From assembly GCA_001998905.1 (NCBI GenBank), contig MLAA01000010.1, forward strand, positions 1 through 64,000: 64,000 nt of DNA. The letters are read 5' to 3'. Source of the DNA: Rodentibacter caecimuris (lineage in GTDB: Bacteria > Pseudomonadota > Gammaproteobacteria > Enterobacterales > Pasteurellaceae). Position 1 is the first letter of the stretch, and the number at the start of each line of letters is the position of its first letter. This document shows, piece by piece, positions 9,629 through 19,618 of the stretch. Under the pieces are notes generated by a model. The model did no database searches. It was not told the DNA's origin and was given only the letters and a program-made list of their open reading frames with translations. Position numbers and translations under genes: made by a program.

Positions 9629-10096
9629 TTATTGCACAACTGAAACATTCAACGAAGAGCCACTACCGACTAAACGAACACGCTTTCCAGCAATAAAAGT
9701 GTTACTTGCTTTTTGAACAACAACAATTTCTTGCCCTTTATCGGTACGAATTGTTAATTCCGCCGCATTAACTTGGCTTGCTTTCTCTTCAACAGTACTA
9801 CCGATTACAGCTCCAGCAATCGCACCAACGGCAGTCGCTATCGCTTTACCGCTACCTCCACCAATTGAATTTCCTGCCACACCACCTAGCACACCGCCAC
9901 CGACAGTACCAATTACACCTTGATTATCCGCCTGAATCTTTACCGGGCGAACAGCTAATAACGTACCATAACTTACAGAACGTGCTTCTTTCGCTTGATC
10001 AGCTGTATAAACATCACCACTAAAAACATCGGTATTTGCACAACCAGCCAATCCAAAACTTATTAAAATTGCAAGAGCTACGCCCATCTTTTTCAT
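9629..10096 (-). CDS. slyB: SlyB/Pcp-type outer-membrane lipoprotein
   Basis: The 155-residue protein has a lipoprotein signal ending in LAGC (Cys19), a short region with YTADQAKEARSVSYG, then a glycine-zipper domain (about 60-105: GTVGGGVLGGVAGNSIGGG and following) and a C-terminal beta domain. This layout is that of SlyB and the 15-kDa Haemophilus Pcp lipoprotein, found in the outer membrane. In enterics slyB is PhoP-regulated, but no such box was identified here. The gene is followed by its own terminator. Confidence 0.9.
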   Translation of the reverse strand: MKKMGVALAILISFGLAGCANTDVFSGDVYTADQAKEARSVSYGTLLAVRPVKIQADNQGVIGTVGGGVLGGVAGNSIGGGSGKAIATAVGAIAGAVIGSTVEEKASQVNAAELTIRTDKGQEIVVVQKASNTFIAGKRVRLVGSGSSLNVSVVQ

Positions 10097-10119
10097 AATT
10101 ACTACCTCTATATTAATGA

Positions 10120-10422
10120 CTAAATAGGATTTCTAGGAGACCATTTTGAAATATTTTTTAGACCTTTTCCGTCATCAGAAACCTTAACACAAGCTCCGAC
10201 TACTAAACTTGAATCGTATGCATGAGTTAATACTTCTCTCTCAACGTTCTCATATTTATATGAACAATCATTTTTAATAATGGTTAATTTTAGATCATCA
10301 CCTTGCATTTCACTGAAAAGAATTTGACCTTTATAAGCATTTTGATCTTTTCCGGAATTGGACGAACAAGCTGTTAATCCCACTGCAAATAAAATGCTTA
10401 ACGCTAAGCTGACTTTTTTCAT
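10120..10422 (-). CDS. Small hypothetical lipoprotein
   Basis: The 100-residue protein has a clear lipoprotein signal (MKKVSLALSI start, LTAC with Cys19) followed by a polar domain of about 80 residues containing two further cysteines (C54 and C78 region) that could form a disulfide in the periplasm. It lies 4 bp after the YecM-like gene and 23 bp before slyB, so the three may be co-transcribed. I do not recognise the family. Confidence 0.75.
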   Translation of the reverse strand: MKKVSLALSILFAVGLTACSSNSGKDQNAYKGQILFSEMQGDDLKLTIIKNDCSYKYENVEREVLTHAYDSSLVVGACVKVSDDGKGLKNISKWSPRNPI

Positions 10423-10426
10423 TATG

Positions 10427-10996
10427 CTAAACCTCGAGTATTTTTTTTATATGATAAGGATGAACCTTAATGCAAGTATGATTTAACGATTTATCACTAA
10501 AACTCACTGCAATAGAAGGGTTTGGCAATTGCTCACTCTCCGCTTTCGGTTCACTGATTTTAAAACTTAAATTTGTTAATTTTTCCCATAAAAACTGACG
10601 GTAAATCCGCTCTACCCATTGCTTCGACGATTCATTAGGCAAAAACGGGATGACAATCTCAATATGCTCCCAAGTTTCCTTAGGATATTTTTTATTTTTT
10701 GGGAAAGGTAGTTCAATAATATCAACGGATTGTCCGATTATAGTAACTGCGTGTTTTAACTCAATTAAATAAATTGGTCGCCCGTTAATGACATTATTGC
10801 CTAGGATTCTACCGTAATTTAATAATAGTGTCAGCCAATTTCTCGCTTTTTCTTCGGTATTCACTCGCAAAGCAATATGATCAATTACATAATTACATAA
10901 TTCAATATTCATTGCTTTAGATAATTCAAGTATTTTCTGTTCAAAATCACTTAAACAGCCCAAAAGTGCGGTCAATTTCATCGATAGATTTGTCAT
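10427..10996 (-). CDS. yecM: YecM family protein (VOC superfamily)
   Basis: The 189-residue protein matches the YecM family: CNYVIDHIALRVNTEEKARNW near the N-terminus, INGRPIYLIEL, IDIIELPFPKNKKYPKETWEHIE and the C-terminal HTCIKVHPY block. Its His/Glu pattern is that of the metal-binding vicinal-oxygen-chelate fold, but no reaction is established. The start is not firmly set, since the second Met (residue 6) is also possible and no strong ribosome binding site is seen. An uptake word (10964-10972) lies in the N-terminal codons. Confidence 0.85.
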   Translation of the reverse strand: MTNLSMKLTALLGCLSDFEQKILELSKAMNIELCNYVIDHIALRVNTEEKARNWLTLLLNYGRILGNNVINGRPIYLIELKHAVTIIGQSVDIIELPFPKNKKYPKETWEHIEIVIPFLPNESSKQWVERIYRQFLWEKLTNLSFKISEPKAESEQLPNPSIAVSFSDKSLNHTCIKVHPYHIKKILEV

Positions 10997-11328
10997 TTTT
11001 AAATTAAAATTATCATTAAATTCAAAGAGATATTTGTCATATTGTGCAATGTATACTAAAAAAAAGCAATGTGTGCGAAAACTCTTTTTTACAATTGATT
11101 TTACCTATTATTTTTTAATTAAAGGGAAAACTATTCACTATAATTGCTCACTTTCCTACAGCCCACATTGATCAACTAGTCTAAATAATGGATATGTAAA
11201 ACAATAAAAACGGTATAATAAACCTCCTCCCTACCAGAGAATTGCTATACATACCGTTAAAAATAATTTTATTAGCATTGGATAATGCTTCCTCTAAAAT
11301 ATTTTAAAATTAGTTCTATCTCTACAAC
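10997..11328. other. Gene-free interval between yecM and radA
   Basis: This AT-rich 332-bp stretch has no convincing reading frame. Its only clear structure is the inverted repeat 11209-11258 (listed separately). Confidence 0.6.
11209..11258 (-). terminator. Long-loop inverted repeat downstream of radA
   Basis: Arms AACGGTAT (11209-11216) and ATACCGTT (11251-11258) are 34 bases apart. On the minus strand the structure is followed by TTTTTATTG, so it may be the radA terminator, although the loop is unusually long. Confidence 0.35.
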
Positions 11329-12705
11329 CTAAAAATTATCCAGTACTGACAAAGCATCACTAAGCTTTTTAACGGGAAAGACCTGCATATTTTCCAGTAT
11401 ACTTTTAGGTTTATTGGAAAAAGGGACAATCGCTCGTTTAAAACCATGTTTAGCCGCCTCACTAATTCGCTCCTGTCCACTATTTACAGGGCGAATCTCT
11501 CCAGCCAATCCGACTTCTCCAAATACAACTAAATCTTGTGGCAAAGGGCGGTTACGAAAACTAGAAATTAAAGCTAGCAATAAGGCTAAATCTGCCCCAG
11601 TTTCTCCAATTTTCACCCCGCCAACGACATTCACAAACACATCCTGATCCGCCATTTGTAAGCCTCCATGACGATGCAATACCGCCAATAGTAACGCTAG
11701 CCGATTTTGTTCCAATCCCACTGCGACTCGGCGGGGATTGGCCAACATAGAATGATCAACCAACGCTTGAATTTCAACTAATAGTGGGCGTGTCCCTTCC
11801 CACAACACCATAACAGAACTACCTGAAGTTTGTTCATCTCCTCGACTTAAAAAAATCGCTGATGGATTTTTTACTTCCCGCAAACCTGTTTCAGTCATTC
11901 CAAATACCCCTAATTCATTAACCGCACCAAATCGGTTTTTATGGCTGCGTAAAGTACGGAACCGAGAATCAGCTTCTCCTTCTAACAATAGCGAACAGTC
12001 GATAGCATGTTCTAATACTTTAGGGCCGGCTAATGTACCATCTTTGGTAACATGTCCAACCATAATAATAGCAACCTGACGAGTTTTCGCATAACGAGTC
12101 AAAAATGCCGCACATTCCCGAACCTGTGCAACACTACCTGGAGAAGATTGAATATCTGCCAAATGCATCACCTGAATAGAATCAATAACAATAATCTGTG
12201 GTTTAAGTTGATCTGCCAAATTACAAATTTGCTCAACAGAGGTTTCCGATAACATTTTAAGGCGTTCATTTGGTAAGCTCAAACGATTTGCTCGCATTGC
12301 TACTTGCTGTAGTGATTCTTCGCCAGTAACATAAAGTGCGGTCATTTTTTCTGCCAAACCACACATCACCTGCAACAATAATGTACTTTTACCTGCCCCC
12401 GGATGCCCCCCAATTAAAATTGCACTGCCCGGTACAATACCTCCGCCAAGTACACGATCTAATTCTTTAAAACCACTGGTAAATCTTGGTGTTTCTTGCA
12501 AACTAATATCTGATAATGTTTGAATTTTAGCCTGAGTTTCTCCAGCATAGCCACTAAAACGGTTATTTTTACTACTTACCGCAGAAATTAAACGCACTTC
12601 ACTAACCGTATTCCAAGCTTTACAAGCGGAACACTGTCCTTGCCAACGGGCGTATTCTGCGCCACAATCATTACATACATAAGCGGTTTTTGGTGCTTTT
12701 GCCAT
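11329..12705 (-). CDS. radA: DNA repair protein RadA (Sms)
   Basis: RadA is a RecA-like ATPase that drives branch migration during recombination and is also important for natural transformation in competent bacteria. The 458-residue product has the N-terminal C4 zinc finger (Cys11, 14, 25, 28), Walker A GGHPGAGKST at about 95-104, the RadA KNRFG motif near 255, and a C-terminal Lon-protease-like domain. Length is normal. The gene is flanked by 332-bp non-coding stretches on both sides, so it is probably monocistronic. An uptake word sits within it at 12334-12342. Confidence 0.97.
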   Translation of the reverse strand: MAKAPKTAYVCNDCGAEYARWQGQCSACKAWNTVSEVRLISAVSSKNNRFSGYAGETQAKIQTLSDISLQETPRFTSGFKELDRVLGGGIVPGSAILIGGHPGAGKSTLLLQVMCGLAEKMTALYVTGEESLQQVAMRANRLSLPNERLKMLSETSVEQICNLADQLKPQIIVIDSIQVMHLADIQSSPGSVAQVRECAAFLTRYAKTRQVAIIMVGHVTKDGTLAGPKVLEHAIDCSLLLEGEADSRFRTLRSHKNRFGAVNELGVFGMTETGLREVKNPSAIFLSRGDEQTSGSSVMVLWEGTRPLLVEIQALVDHSMLANPRRVAVGLEQNRLALLLAVLHRHGGLQMADQDVFVNVVGGVKIGETGADLALLLALISSFRNRPLPQDLVVFGEVGLAGEIRPVNSGQERISEAAKHGFKRAIVPFSNKPKSILENMQVFPVKKLSDALSVLDNF

Positions 12706-13037
12706 TTCTATTTAAGCTCCATAAAAGTAAATCTTTAATCAATGCTAAAGGCTTAATACCCCTTTAGCTTAAGTCAGTTATTTTTAATCAAATATCCTAT
12801 GGACTCTGATACATCAAGTGATTGCTCATCTATTTTGTAAAATTATTGTATAGTACAAGAAAGTCGTCAAAAACAGATTAAACTTGCTCGATCTTATATT
12901 TCCATGACATAAAAATAGGGTTTTAGCATAATCTAATTATGCAATATTAATTTTTCTATACTAACCACATATATTGTACTTTTTGTAGAAAGTTTTCCCT
13001 ATTCTATGAATTTCATCAATAAAATAGCTAAATCGGG
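12706..13037. other. Gene-free interval between radA and rbsR
   Basis: This AT-rich 332-bp stretch has no convincing gene. An imperfect hairpin with 8-bp arms GCTAAAGG/CCTTTAGC (12744-12751 and 12761-12768) has no T run on either strand, so it is noted but not called a terminator. Confidence 0.6.
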
Positions 13038-14030
13038 CTAAAAAGAATCTCTAACCACTAGTTCCGGAGTCAACAAAATATCTTGTCTGAACGCTGGCTC
13101 CATTTGCTTAATTCGACGTATAAGCTGACGAACCGCGGCTTTAGCTAGCCGAGCTTTAGGTTGGTGGATTGTAGAAAGAGGAGGAGAAAGGTATTTAGCC
13201 AATTCAATATTATCGTAACCAATCACTGCCATATCCTGCGGAATTTTTAACCCTGCACGCCAAAGTGCATTATAAACTCCCACCGCAATACTATCGCTCA
13301 TAGCAAAAATTGCCCTAGGTGGATGCTCCAATGCTAATAGCTTTTCAGTAGCGTCAATCCCGCCTTGATAGTGAAAATAACTCTCTATAATCCATTCGGA
13401 ACGCAGAGGTAAATTTTGTTCAGCAAATGCTCGTTTGTAACCATTTAAGCGGTTTTCTGCAAGAATCTTAGTCCGTTCGCCAGTAATTACGGCAATATCT
13501 TGATAACCGGCATCAAATAGCGCTTTTGTTGCAAGATAACCACCTAACTCTGAATTCTCGTGGATAATATCGGCATTCAACGTTTGTTGCCACCAATCGA
13601 TTACAACAACTGGTAATGTCATATTCGCCATAATTTCAGGTGAAAAATCCTGTGGCTCCGCACACATTAACAACAGCCCATCCACCTGTTTTCGTAATAA
13701 TCGGTTTAAATGATGTTTTAAACTATCTGAATTTCCGCCCGTATTAACAAGAATTAGGTGATAATGATGTTGTTCACAATAACGTTCCACATGGCGAACT
13801 ACTTCGGCAAAAAAAGGATTACTACTAGCTGTTACTAACATTCCAAGAGTATTGGTTTCCTTAATTTTTAAACTACGGGCCAATCCGGAAGGCATATAAT
13901 TCAGTTCTGCGATAACTTTTTCAATTCGCTGCCGAATTTCTTCACTAACAAAACGAGAATTATTGATAACATGGGAAACTGTGGAAGTTGAAACACCGGC
14001 AATTCGTGCAATATCTTTCATTGTCGCCAT
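13038..14030 (-). CDS. rbsR: LacI-family repressor, RbsR-like
   Basis: The 330-residue protein begins [24 protein letters not shown], the PurR/RbsR type of LacI helix-turn-helix, and continues with a ribose-binding-protein-like effector domain ([57 protein letters not shown]). Its length equals E. coli RbsR (330) and is shorter than PurR, and it lacks the PurR C-terminus, so RbsR is the better call. No ribose transport or kinase gene is in the window. It ends the murI-rbsR pair (9-bp gap), an unusual partner for a sugar repressor. Confidence 0.78.
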   Translation of the reverse strand: MATMKDIARIAGVSTSTVSHVINNSRFVSEEIRQRIEKVIAELNYMPSGLARSLKIKETNTLGMLVTASSNPFFAEVVRHVERYCEQHHYHLILVNTGGNSDSLKHHLNRLLRKQVDGLLLMCAEPQDFSPEIMANMTLPVVVIDWWQQTLNADIIHENSELGGYLATKALFDAGYQDIAVITGERTKILAENRLNGYKRAFAEQNLPLRSEWIIESYFHYQGGIDATEKLLALEHPPRAIFAMSDSIAVGVYNALWRAGLKIPQDMAVIGYDNIELAKYLSPPLSTIHQPKARLAKAAVRQLIRRIKQMEPAFRQDILLTPELVVRDSF

Positions 14031-14039
14031 TGGTTTTCC

Positions 14040-14852
14040 TTATTTCTCTATTAATTTCAACACTTGCAATCCATTAAATCCCCATCGACGCATAAGTTCT
14101 TCCTGCTTGCTAAAATCGGAGTTATATTCAGTACAGAAAGCTTGATTAACTGCAATAATATCCCCTTCTTTTAAGTTGATTCTATTCGTCAAATCTACTA
14201 CCCTCTTCGCGATACCATTACTGGGATCAACAAAATACTTCACCTGAGGCAAGCAAGATTGAATTTCATCCTTCAATAGAGGGAAATGGGTACAACCTAA
14301 GATAACCGTATCTAGTTTATCCAAACTTTGCCAAGCACTTAATTCTTGGCTTAAGACAGTAATATTGATATTTTTCCCTTGCAGCTTTTGCTCTGCCATT
14401 TCAACCAACAATGTTGTACCCAATTTTTCGACCTTACAATCTTGAGCATAACGAATTATCAGATCATCAACATAATTCCGTTTTACCGTCCCTTTAGTTG
14501 CTAGTAAGCCAATATGTTTAGTTCTTGAAATTTCTGCTGCCGGTTTAATTGCCGGTACAGTACCCACTATTGGAATATTAAAATGTTGACGTAGTGTTGG
14601 TAAAACAACGGTACTTGCCGTATTACAAGCAATGACGATGAGATCCAGCGAATAAATGTGGTCAATGTTTTGACAAATTTTTAATGTTCGCTCGATAATT
14701 ACGTCTTCTGATTTTTCCGAATAGGGGAAGCCACCATTATCGAAACAATATAAATAATGACAATTCGGCGACACTTTTTTTACTTCATTGTAAACACTAA
14801 AACCGCCAATTCCGGAATCAAAAAAAAGAAGGGTAGGTTGTTTATTTTTCAC
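14040..14852 (-). CDS. murI: Glutamate racemase
   Basis: MurI makes D-glutamate for peptidoglycan. Both catalytic cysteines are visible: IACNTAST (Cys76 in this numbering) and ILGCTHFP (Cys187), together with the N-terminal [11 protein letters not shown] motif. I start the gene at the GTG at 14852 (270 residues, [14 protein letters not shown]), which matches relatives. An in-frame TTG 21 bases upstream has no ribosome binding site. It lies downstream of recG on the same strand after a 171-bp gap, as I recall in H. influenzae. Start confidence is moderate. Confidence 0.94.
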   Translation of the reverse strand: MKNKQPTLLFFDSGIGGFSVYNEVKKVSPNCHYLYCFDNGGFPYSEKSEDVIIERTLKICQNIDHIYSLDLIVIACNTASTVVLPTLRQHFNIPIVGTVPAIKPAAEISRTKHIGLLATKGTVKRNYVDDLIIRYAQDCKVEKLGTTLLVEMAEQKLQGKNINITVLSQELSAWQSLDKLDTVILGCTHFPLLKDEIQSCLPQVKYFVDPSNGIAKRVVDLTNRINLKEGDIIAVNQAFCTEYNSDFSKQEELMRRWGFNGLQVLKLIEK

Positions 14853-15023
14853 TTTTATTCTACTCAAAACCAATATATAGCTGCCATGTCAAACAGATAA
14901 TAAGAAGTTGCCACACTAATATTATAGCATTTGAAACTGTTAGCTTTCATTTAAGGACAAGTCTATATAGACAAAACATCATACTGGAAAAGCCAAAATT
15001 TCACTATATTTTTAGCTTATAAA

Positions 15024-17102
15024 TTAAGCATTAGAATAAATTTCTCGATTATTTAACCATCTGCTAATTAACTTTTCAGCAATATCAGGGCATTGAATAA
15101 TTAACTGTCTGGCATAATGCTGAACCGTCGGAATCATCTTTCGATCTCTCATTAAATTGGCCACTTTAAATTCCGCAATACCTGTTTGCTTTGTACCTAA
15201 TACTTCACCAGGGCCCCGAATTTCCAAATCTTTTTCTGAAATATAAAAACCATCTTGACTTTCTTTCATAACAGCCAAACGTTTCTTTGAGATTTTTCCT
15301 AGTGGTGGTTTATACATTAATACACAAAAAGACGCTGTCAAACCTCGCCCTACCCGACCTCTTAACTGGTGTAATTGCGACAATCCTAAACGCTCGGCAT
15401 TTTCAATAATCATTAAACTGGCATTAGGCACATCAACACCAACTTCAATAACTGTCGTTGCGACTAATAAATCTAACTCAGCTTGTTTAAATTTCTCCAT
15501 TACTGCTTGCTTTTCGGTAGGTTTCATTCTCCCGTGTACTAGTCCTATACGTAGTTGCGGTAAAGCCCTTTGCAGATCTTCTGCCGTAGCTTCCGCTGCC
15601 TGCGCTTCTAAAACTTCACTTTCATCAATTAATGTACACACCCAATAAACCTGGCGTTTTTCCCTGATACAAGCATGATAAACCCGTTCTACAATTTCAG
15701 CACGACGTTCTTCTGAAATAACGACGGTTTGAATCGGTGTCCGCCCGGGCGGTAGTTCATCAATAATAGAAGTATCAAGATCTGCATATACTGTCATCGC
15801 AAGTGTTCGTGGAATCGGTGTGGCTGTCATAATTAATTGGTGAGGATAATTACCCAATTTCTCACCTTTTTCTCTGAGCATTAAGCGTTGATGAACACCA
15901 AAACGGTGCTGTTCGTCAATAATCACTAATGCCAGATTCTCAAATTCAACCTCTTCTTGGAAAAGAGCATGTGTGCCAACCACCATTTTTACCCTTCCAC
16001 TTTTAATTCTATCTAACTCGCTCTGCCTCGCTTTACCTTTTACTTTCCCAGCAAGCCAACCCACTTCAATCCCTAAAGGCTCAAACCAACGGCGAAAACT
16101 ATCACTATGCTGTTCCGCCAAAATTTCTGTCGGAGCCATTAATGCCACTTGTTTATCATTATCAATAGCGACTAAAGCAGCAAGTGCTGCAACCAATGTT
16201 TTACCCGACCCCACATCACCTTGAACCAAACGCATCATTGGATAAGATTTCTTCAAATCTCGTTCAATATCTAATATAACTCGTTGTTGTGCATTTGTTG
16301 GAGAAAAAGCTAATCGAGCTAAGAAATGCCGCTTAATCTCCGTTCTATAAGATAACGGTAATGCGTAAAACTGTTGAGTTCCTAATCGCACTTTTTGCAT
16401 TGCAAGATTATGAGCCAGTAATTCTTCAAAAATTAAGCGTTGCTGAGCAGGGTGTTTTCCTTGTTCCAATAAACCCAATGATATGTCTGGCGGTGGGCGG
16501 TGTAAAATACGAAGTGCGTCTTTTAGGCTGAAAGGATGTGGATTAAACTGTTGTGGCAATAACTCGGATACAGATATTTTATCTAATAATAGCAAAGCTT
16601 GATCCGTTAATTTACGTAGCGTAATTTGCTTTAAGCCTTCGGTCGTTGAATAAATAGGCGTAAGCGCTTCATCTAAAATTAGCGGTGCATTATCTCTAAT
16701 TATTTGATATTCAGGATGGTGAATTTCAGCCATAAAACGTCCCCGTTTAATTTCACCAAATGCCTTAACTCTTGTGCCTATTTGAAAACTATTTTTCATT
16801 CCTGCATTAAAATTAAAAAATCGTAGAGTGAGCTTAGATGAACCGTCAGAGAGACTAACAGTTAAGATTGGCCGTTTGGCAAAACGAACTTCACAAGTTT
16901 GCACAACGCCTTCAATAGTCGCATATTGTTCTGGACGTAAATCGGCAATTGGCGTTATTCGGGTACGATCTTCATAACGCATTGGAAGGTGAAAAAGTAA
17001 ATCTTGAAGATTATAAATACCGATGCGGTTTAGTTTTTCAGCTATTGCCATACCAACCCCGGATAATTCAGTAAGTGGTATAGCATCAAGAAAATGTATC
17101 AT
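15024..17102 (-). CDS. recG: ATP-dependent DNA helicase RecG
   Basis: RecG remodels stalled forks and branched recombination intermediates. The 692-residue product shows the N-terminal wedge/OB domain (about 1-165), Walker A GDVGSGKT near 295, the IIDEQHRFGV (DEQH) box of RecG, TATPIPRTLAMT, and C-terminal helicase motifs VGVDVPNASLM and QLRGRVGRG. Its ATG overlaps the spoT stop by 4 bp, so the two are translationally coupled in the spoT-recG-murI order. Confidence 0.98.
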   Translation of the reverse strand: MIHFLDAIPLTELSGVGMAIAEKLNRIGIYNLQDLLFHLPMRYEDRTRITPIADLRPEQYATIEGVVQTCEVRFAKRPILTVSLSDGSSKLTLRFFNFNAGMKNSFQIGTRVKAFGEIKRGRFMAEIHHPEYQIIRDNAPLILDEALTPIYSTTEGLKQITLRKLTDQALLLLDKISVSELLPQQFNPHPFSLKDALRILHRPPPDISLGLLEQGKHPAQQRLIFEELLAHNLAMQKVRLGTQQFYALPLSYRTEIKRHFLARLAFSPTNAQQRVILDIERDLKKSYPMMRLVQGDVGSGKTLVAALAALVAIDNDKQVALMAPTEILAEQHSDSFRRWFEPLGIEVGWLAGKVKGKARQSELDRIKSGRVKMVVGTHALFQEEVEFENLALVIIDEQHRFGVHQRLMLREKGEKLGNYPHQLIMTATPIPRTLAMTVYADLDTSIIDELPPGRTPIQTVVISEERRAEIVERVYHACIREKRQVYWVCTLIDESEVLEAQAAEATAEDLQRALPQLRIGLVHGRMKPTEKQAVMEKFKQAELDLLVATTVIEVGVDVPNASLMIIENAERLGLSQLHQLRGRVGRGLTASFCVLMYKPPLGKISKKRLAVMKESQDGFYISEKDLEIRGPGEVLGTKQTGIAEFKVANLMRDRKMIPTVQHYARQLIIQCPDIAEKLISRWLNNREIYSNA

Positions 17103-19219
17103 CCGTTTCGATTAATATTGCGATTTACATTTACCACACCGGTTATACGCTTTATTCTACGTATAATATTCGCTAAATGTTTGGTATCTTTAACGCTGAT
17201 CAATAAAATAATTTGGAATAAATTATCTTCCAAATCTTCCGTCCAAATACTTTGAATATTACTTTCGGCAGCAATAATCATTGCCATTAAATTCGCTAGT
17301 GCGCCTTGCTCATTAAGCATCTGAATATGCAATTCAGCACCGAAATTGACCGCACTTTGTGCCTTTTCCCAACTGACTGCAGTATAATCCGTTTGATGTT
17401 TTACCGCATTCCCGCAATCACAATGATGAATCATTAAGCCGTTTTTAGGATCCGTATACGCGACTATCGAATCCCCCGGAATCGGATGACAACATTCGGC
17501 GAAACGAGTTTTTAACTGACCTGATGTGCTAAGTGATAAGCCGTTTTGATTATTTTCAGATTTTCCATCCGTATCAATCTCAATGCTTTGTCCCATTAAT
17601 TGATGGGCCACAACCGTACTGAGTTGATTGCCTAACCCAATTTCAAGCAGCAAATCTTCAAAACTCGCTAATTTCAATTCGTCTAGTACATCTTTTACTT
17701 TTTCAATATCAAGTTCTTCAAATGTTATTGGCATTAAAGAATGCGCTAATTGTTTCCGTCCTAGTTTTATTGCTTCATCCGCCTGAAGTTGTTTTAGCGC
17801 ATGGCGAATTCGGGTTCGGGCTTTCGCCGTTACTACAAAATTTAACCAATCTACGTTAGGTTTTGATTGGCCGCCCGTTTGAATATCAACAGTTTGACCT
17901 GATTGTAGAGATCGAGATAATGAGTAAGCTTTGCGTTCGACGATAGCTCCAATACATTTGTTACCAATATCAGTATGTACAGCATAGGCAAAATCAACCG
18001 GCGTCGCTCCAGCCGGTAATTCAATAATTCGTCCTTTAGGTGTGAACACAAAAATTTCTTTCGGAAAAAATTCGGATTTTACATTTTCGATAAATTCAAA
18101 AGAGTTACTAACACTTTGTTGAATTTCAATCAAACTTTGTAACCAACGTTGAGCTTTAACTTGCGCTGTTGTCGTATCATTTTTTCCACTTTCTTTATAT
18201 GCCCAATGAGCAGTAACGCCCATCTCAGCAACTTTTTCCATTTCTTCGGTATGGATATGAACTTCAACAGGAACGCCTTTCGGCCCAATCATTGAGGTTT
18301 GTAAGGCTTGATAACCATTAATTTTAGGTACGGCAATATAATCTTTTACATAGCCCGGGCGTGGTTTATACAAACTGTGCATCTGACCTAAAACTCGGTA
18401 ACAAGCGTCCACGTTTTTCACAATAACCCGAAAAGCGTAAATATCCATAATAGAGTGGAATTCTTGATCTTTTTCTCGCATTTTTTGGTAAATTTTATAC
18501 AAATGCTTCTCTCTACCCCAAACTCGATTCACGATACCGACTTGATCCAGCCGAGAGCGAATATCTTGTGAAATCTGTCTGATTAAATCCTGGCGATTAC
18601 TACGAGCGACCTCTATTAATTTCTTTAATACGGAATAACGATAAGGATACATTGCCTGAAAAGACAAATCTTCTAACTCATTTTTTAGATGCTCAATACC
18701 TAATCGGTGAGCTAAAGGACAATAAATTTCAAGAGTTTCTTTTGCAATTCGCCGTCGTTTGTCCGGGCGTAAAGAACCTAAAGTGCGCATATTATGAGTG
18801 CGATCCGCTAATTTAATCAATATCACCCGAATATCACGGGTCATTGCTAAAATCATTTTGCGAAAATTCTCAACTTGCGCTTCTTGGCGGGTTCGAAATT
18901 TTAATTTATCTAATTTCGAAACGCCTTCAACAATTTCAGCAACGCTAGAACCAAATTCAGTTTCAAGTTGATCCTCGGTATAAGGTGTATCTTCAATGAC
19001 ATCATGTAACAATGCCGCCATGATCGCTTCATGATCCAACTTCATTTCAGCAATTATCGAGGCAACGGCAACTGGATGGGTTATATAGGGTTCACCGCTA
19101 GAGCGAAACTGCCCTTCGTGCGCATCTCTTGCAATCACAAAAGCTCGTTTTACTAATTCAATTTTATCATCAGGTAAATAACCGCTAATGATTTTATTTA
19201 AACCGGCAAATAATTCCAA
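17099..19219 (-). CDS. spoT: Bifunctional (p)ppGpp synthetase/hydrolase SpoT
   Basis: The 706-residue stringent-response enzyme has an N-terminal HD hydrolase domain (ALLHDVIEDT, DRTHNMRTL), a synthetase domain (YAFRVIVKN, GYQALQTSM region), a TGS domain (FTPKGRIIELPAGATPVDFAYAVHTDIG) and a C-terminal ACT domain. The synthetase segment carries EVHIHTEEME, where E. coli SpoT has EVQIRTEDMD. The reading frame begins at a TTG (19217-19219) preceded by GGGTGG, and the encoded start lines up with SpoT relatives, so TTG is probably the true start. It follows rpoZ by 57 bp, and an uptake word lies between them. Confidence 0.97.
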   Translation of the reverse strand: MELFAGLNKIISGYLPDDKIELVKRAFVIARDAHEGQFRSSGEPYITHPVAVASIIAEMKLDHEAIMAALLHDVIEDTPYTEDQLETEFGSSVAEIVEGVSKLDKLKFRTRQEAQVENFRKMILAMTRDIRVILIKLADRTHNMRTLGSLRPDKRRRIAKETLEIYCPLAHRLGIEHLKNELEDLSFQAMYPYRYSVLKKLIEVARSNRQDLIRQISQDIRSRLDQVGIVNRVWGREKHLYKIYQKMREKDQEFHSIMDIYAFRVIVKNVDACYRVLGQMHSLYKPRPGYVKDYIAVPKINGYQALQTSMIGPKGVPVEVHIHTEEMEKVAEMGVTAHWAYKESGKNDTTTAQVKAQRWLQSLIEIQQSVSNSFEFIENVKSEFFPKEIFVFTPKGRIIELPAGATPVDFAYAVHTDIGNKCIGAIVERKAYSLSRSLQSGQTVDIQTGGQSKPNVDWLNFVVTAKARTRIRHALKQLQADEAIKLGRKQLAHSLMPITFEELDIEKVKDVLDELKLASFEDLLLEIGLGNQLSTVVAHQLMGQSIEIDTDGKSENNQNGLSLSTSGQLKTRFAECCHPIPGDSIVAYTDPKNGLMIHHCDCGNAVKHQTDYTAVSWEKAQSAVNFGAELHIQMLNEQGALANLMAMIIAAESNIQSIWTEDLEDNLFQIILLISVKDTKHLANIIRRIKRITGVVNVNRNINRNG

Positions 19220-19276
19220 AAGTCCACCCTATTGTCATCAAAAACGCAGAAAAATAACCGCACTTTATAAATTCGG

Positions 19277-19543
19277 TTATTCGGTGATAAAGGCCACCGC
19301 AACCTCTTCGTTACGTTGTATTGCCAGCGTATCTTGCGTATCTTGTTCATTCATAATTTGTTCAGAAATCAATCCTTTTTCGATTTCACGCAATGCAATA
19401 ACAGTCGGTTTATCATTGTCTTCAGGCACTAAAGGCGCACGTTGTCCTAATTGTAATTGTCTTGCACGACGTGATGCCGTCAAAATCAAATCAAAGCGGT
19501 TACCAACTTTCTCAACCGCATCTTGAACCGTAACTCGAGCCAT
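19277..19543 (-). CDS. rpoZ: RNA polymerase omega subunit
   Basis: The 88-residue protein starts [29 protein letters not shown], the diagnostic omega N-terminus, and contains [19 protein letters not shown]. Omega helps assemble RNA polymerase and forms part of a ppGpp-binding site, which fits its place directly before spoT. It is preceded by gmk (75-bp gap). Confidence 0.98.
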   Translation of the reverse strand: MARVTVQDAVEKVGNRFDLILTASRRARQLQLGQRAPLVPEDNDKPTVIALREIEKGLISEQIMNEQDTQDTLAIQRNEEVAVAFITE

Positions 19544-19618
19544 ATTCTTGTTTACTCCGTTATCTATAAATTGAATAAAACTAATTAAAAAAGGGCGAAT
19601 ATCATACTAAATATCCGG

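Noticed and set aside
11041..11328. Possible small gene or tRNA in the yecM-radA gap
   Set aside because: No cloverleaf, no frame with a start signal, only one long-loop inverted repeat.
12744..12768. Hairpin upstream of radA as a terminator
   Set aside because: The stem is present but neither strand has a T run and no gene end is near enough.
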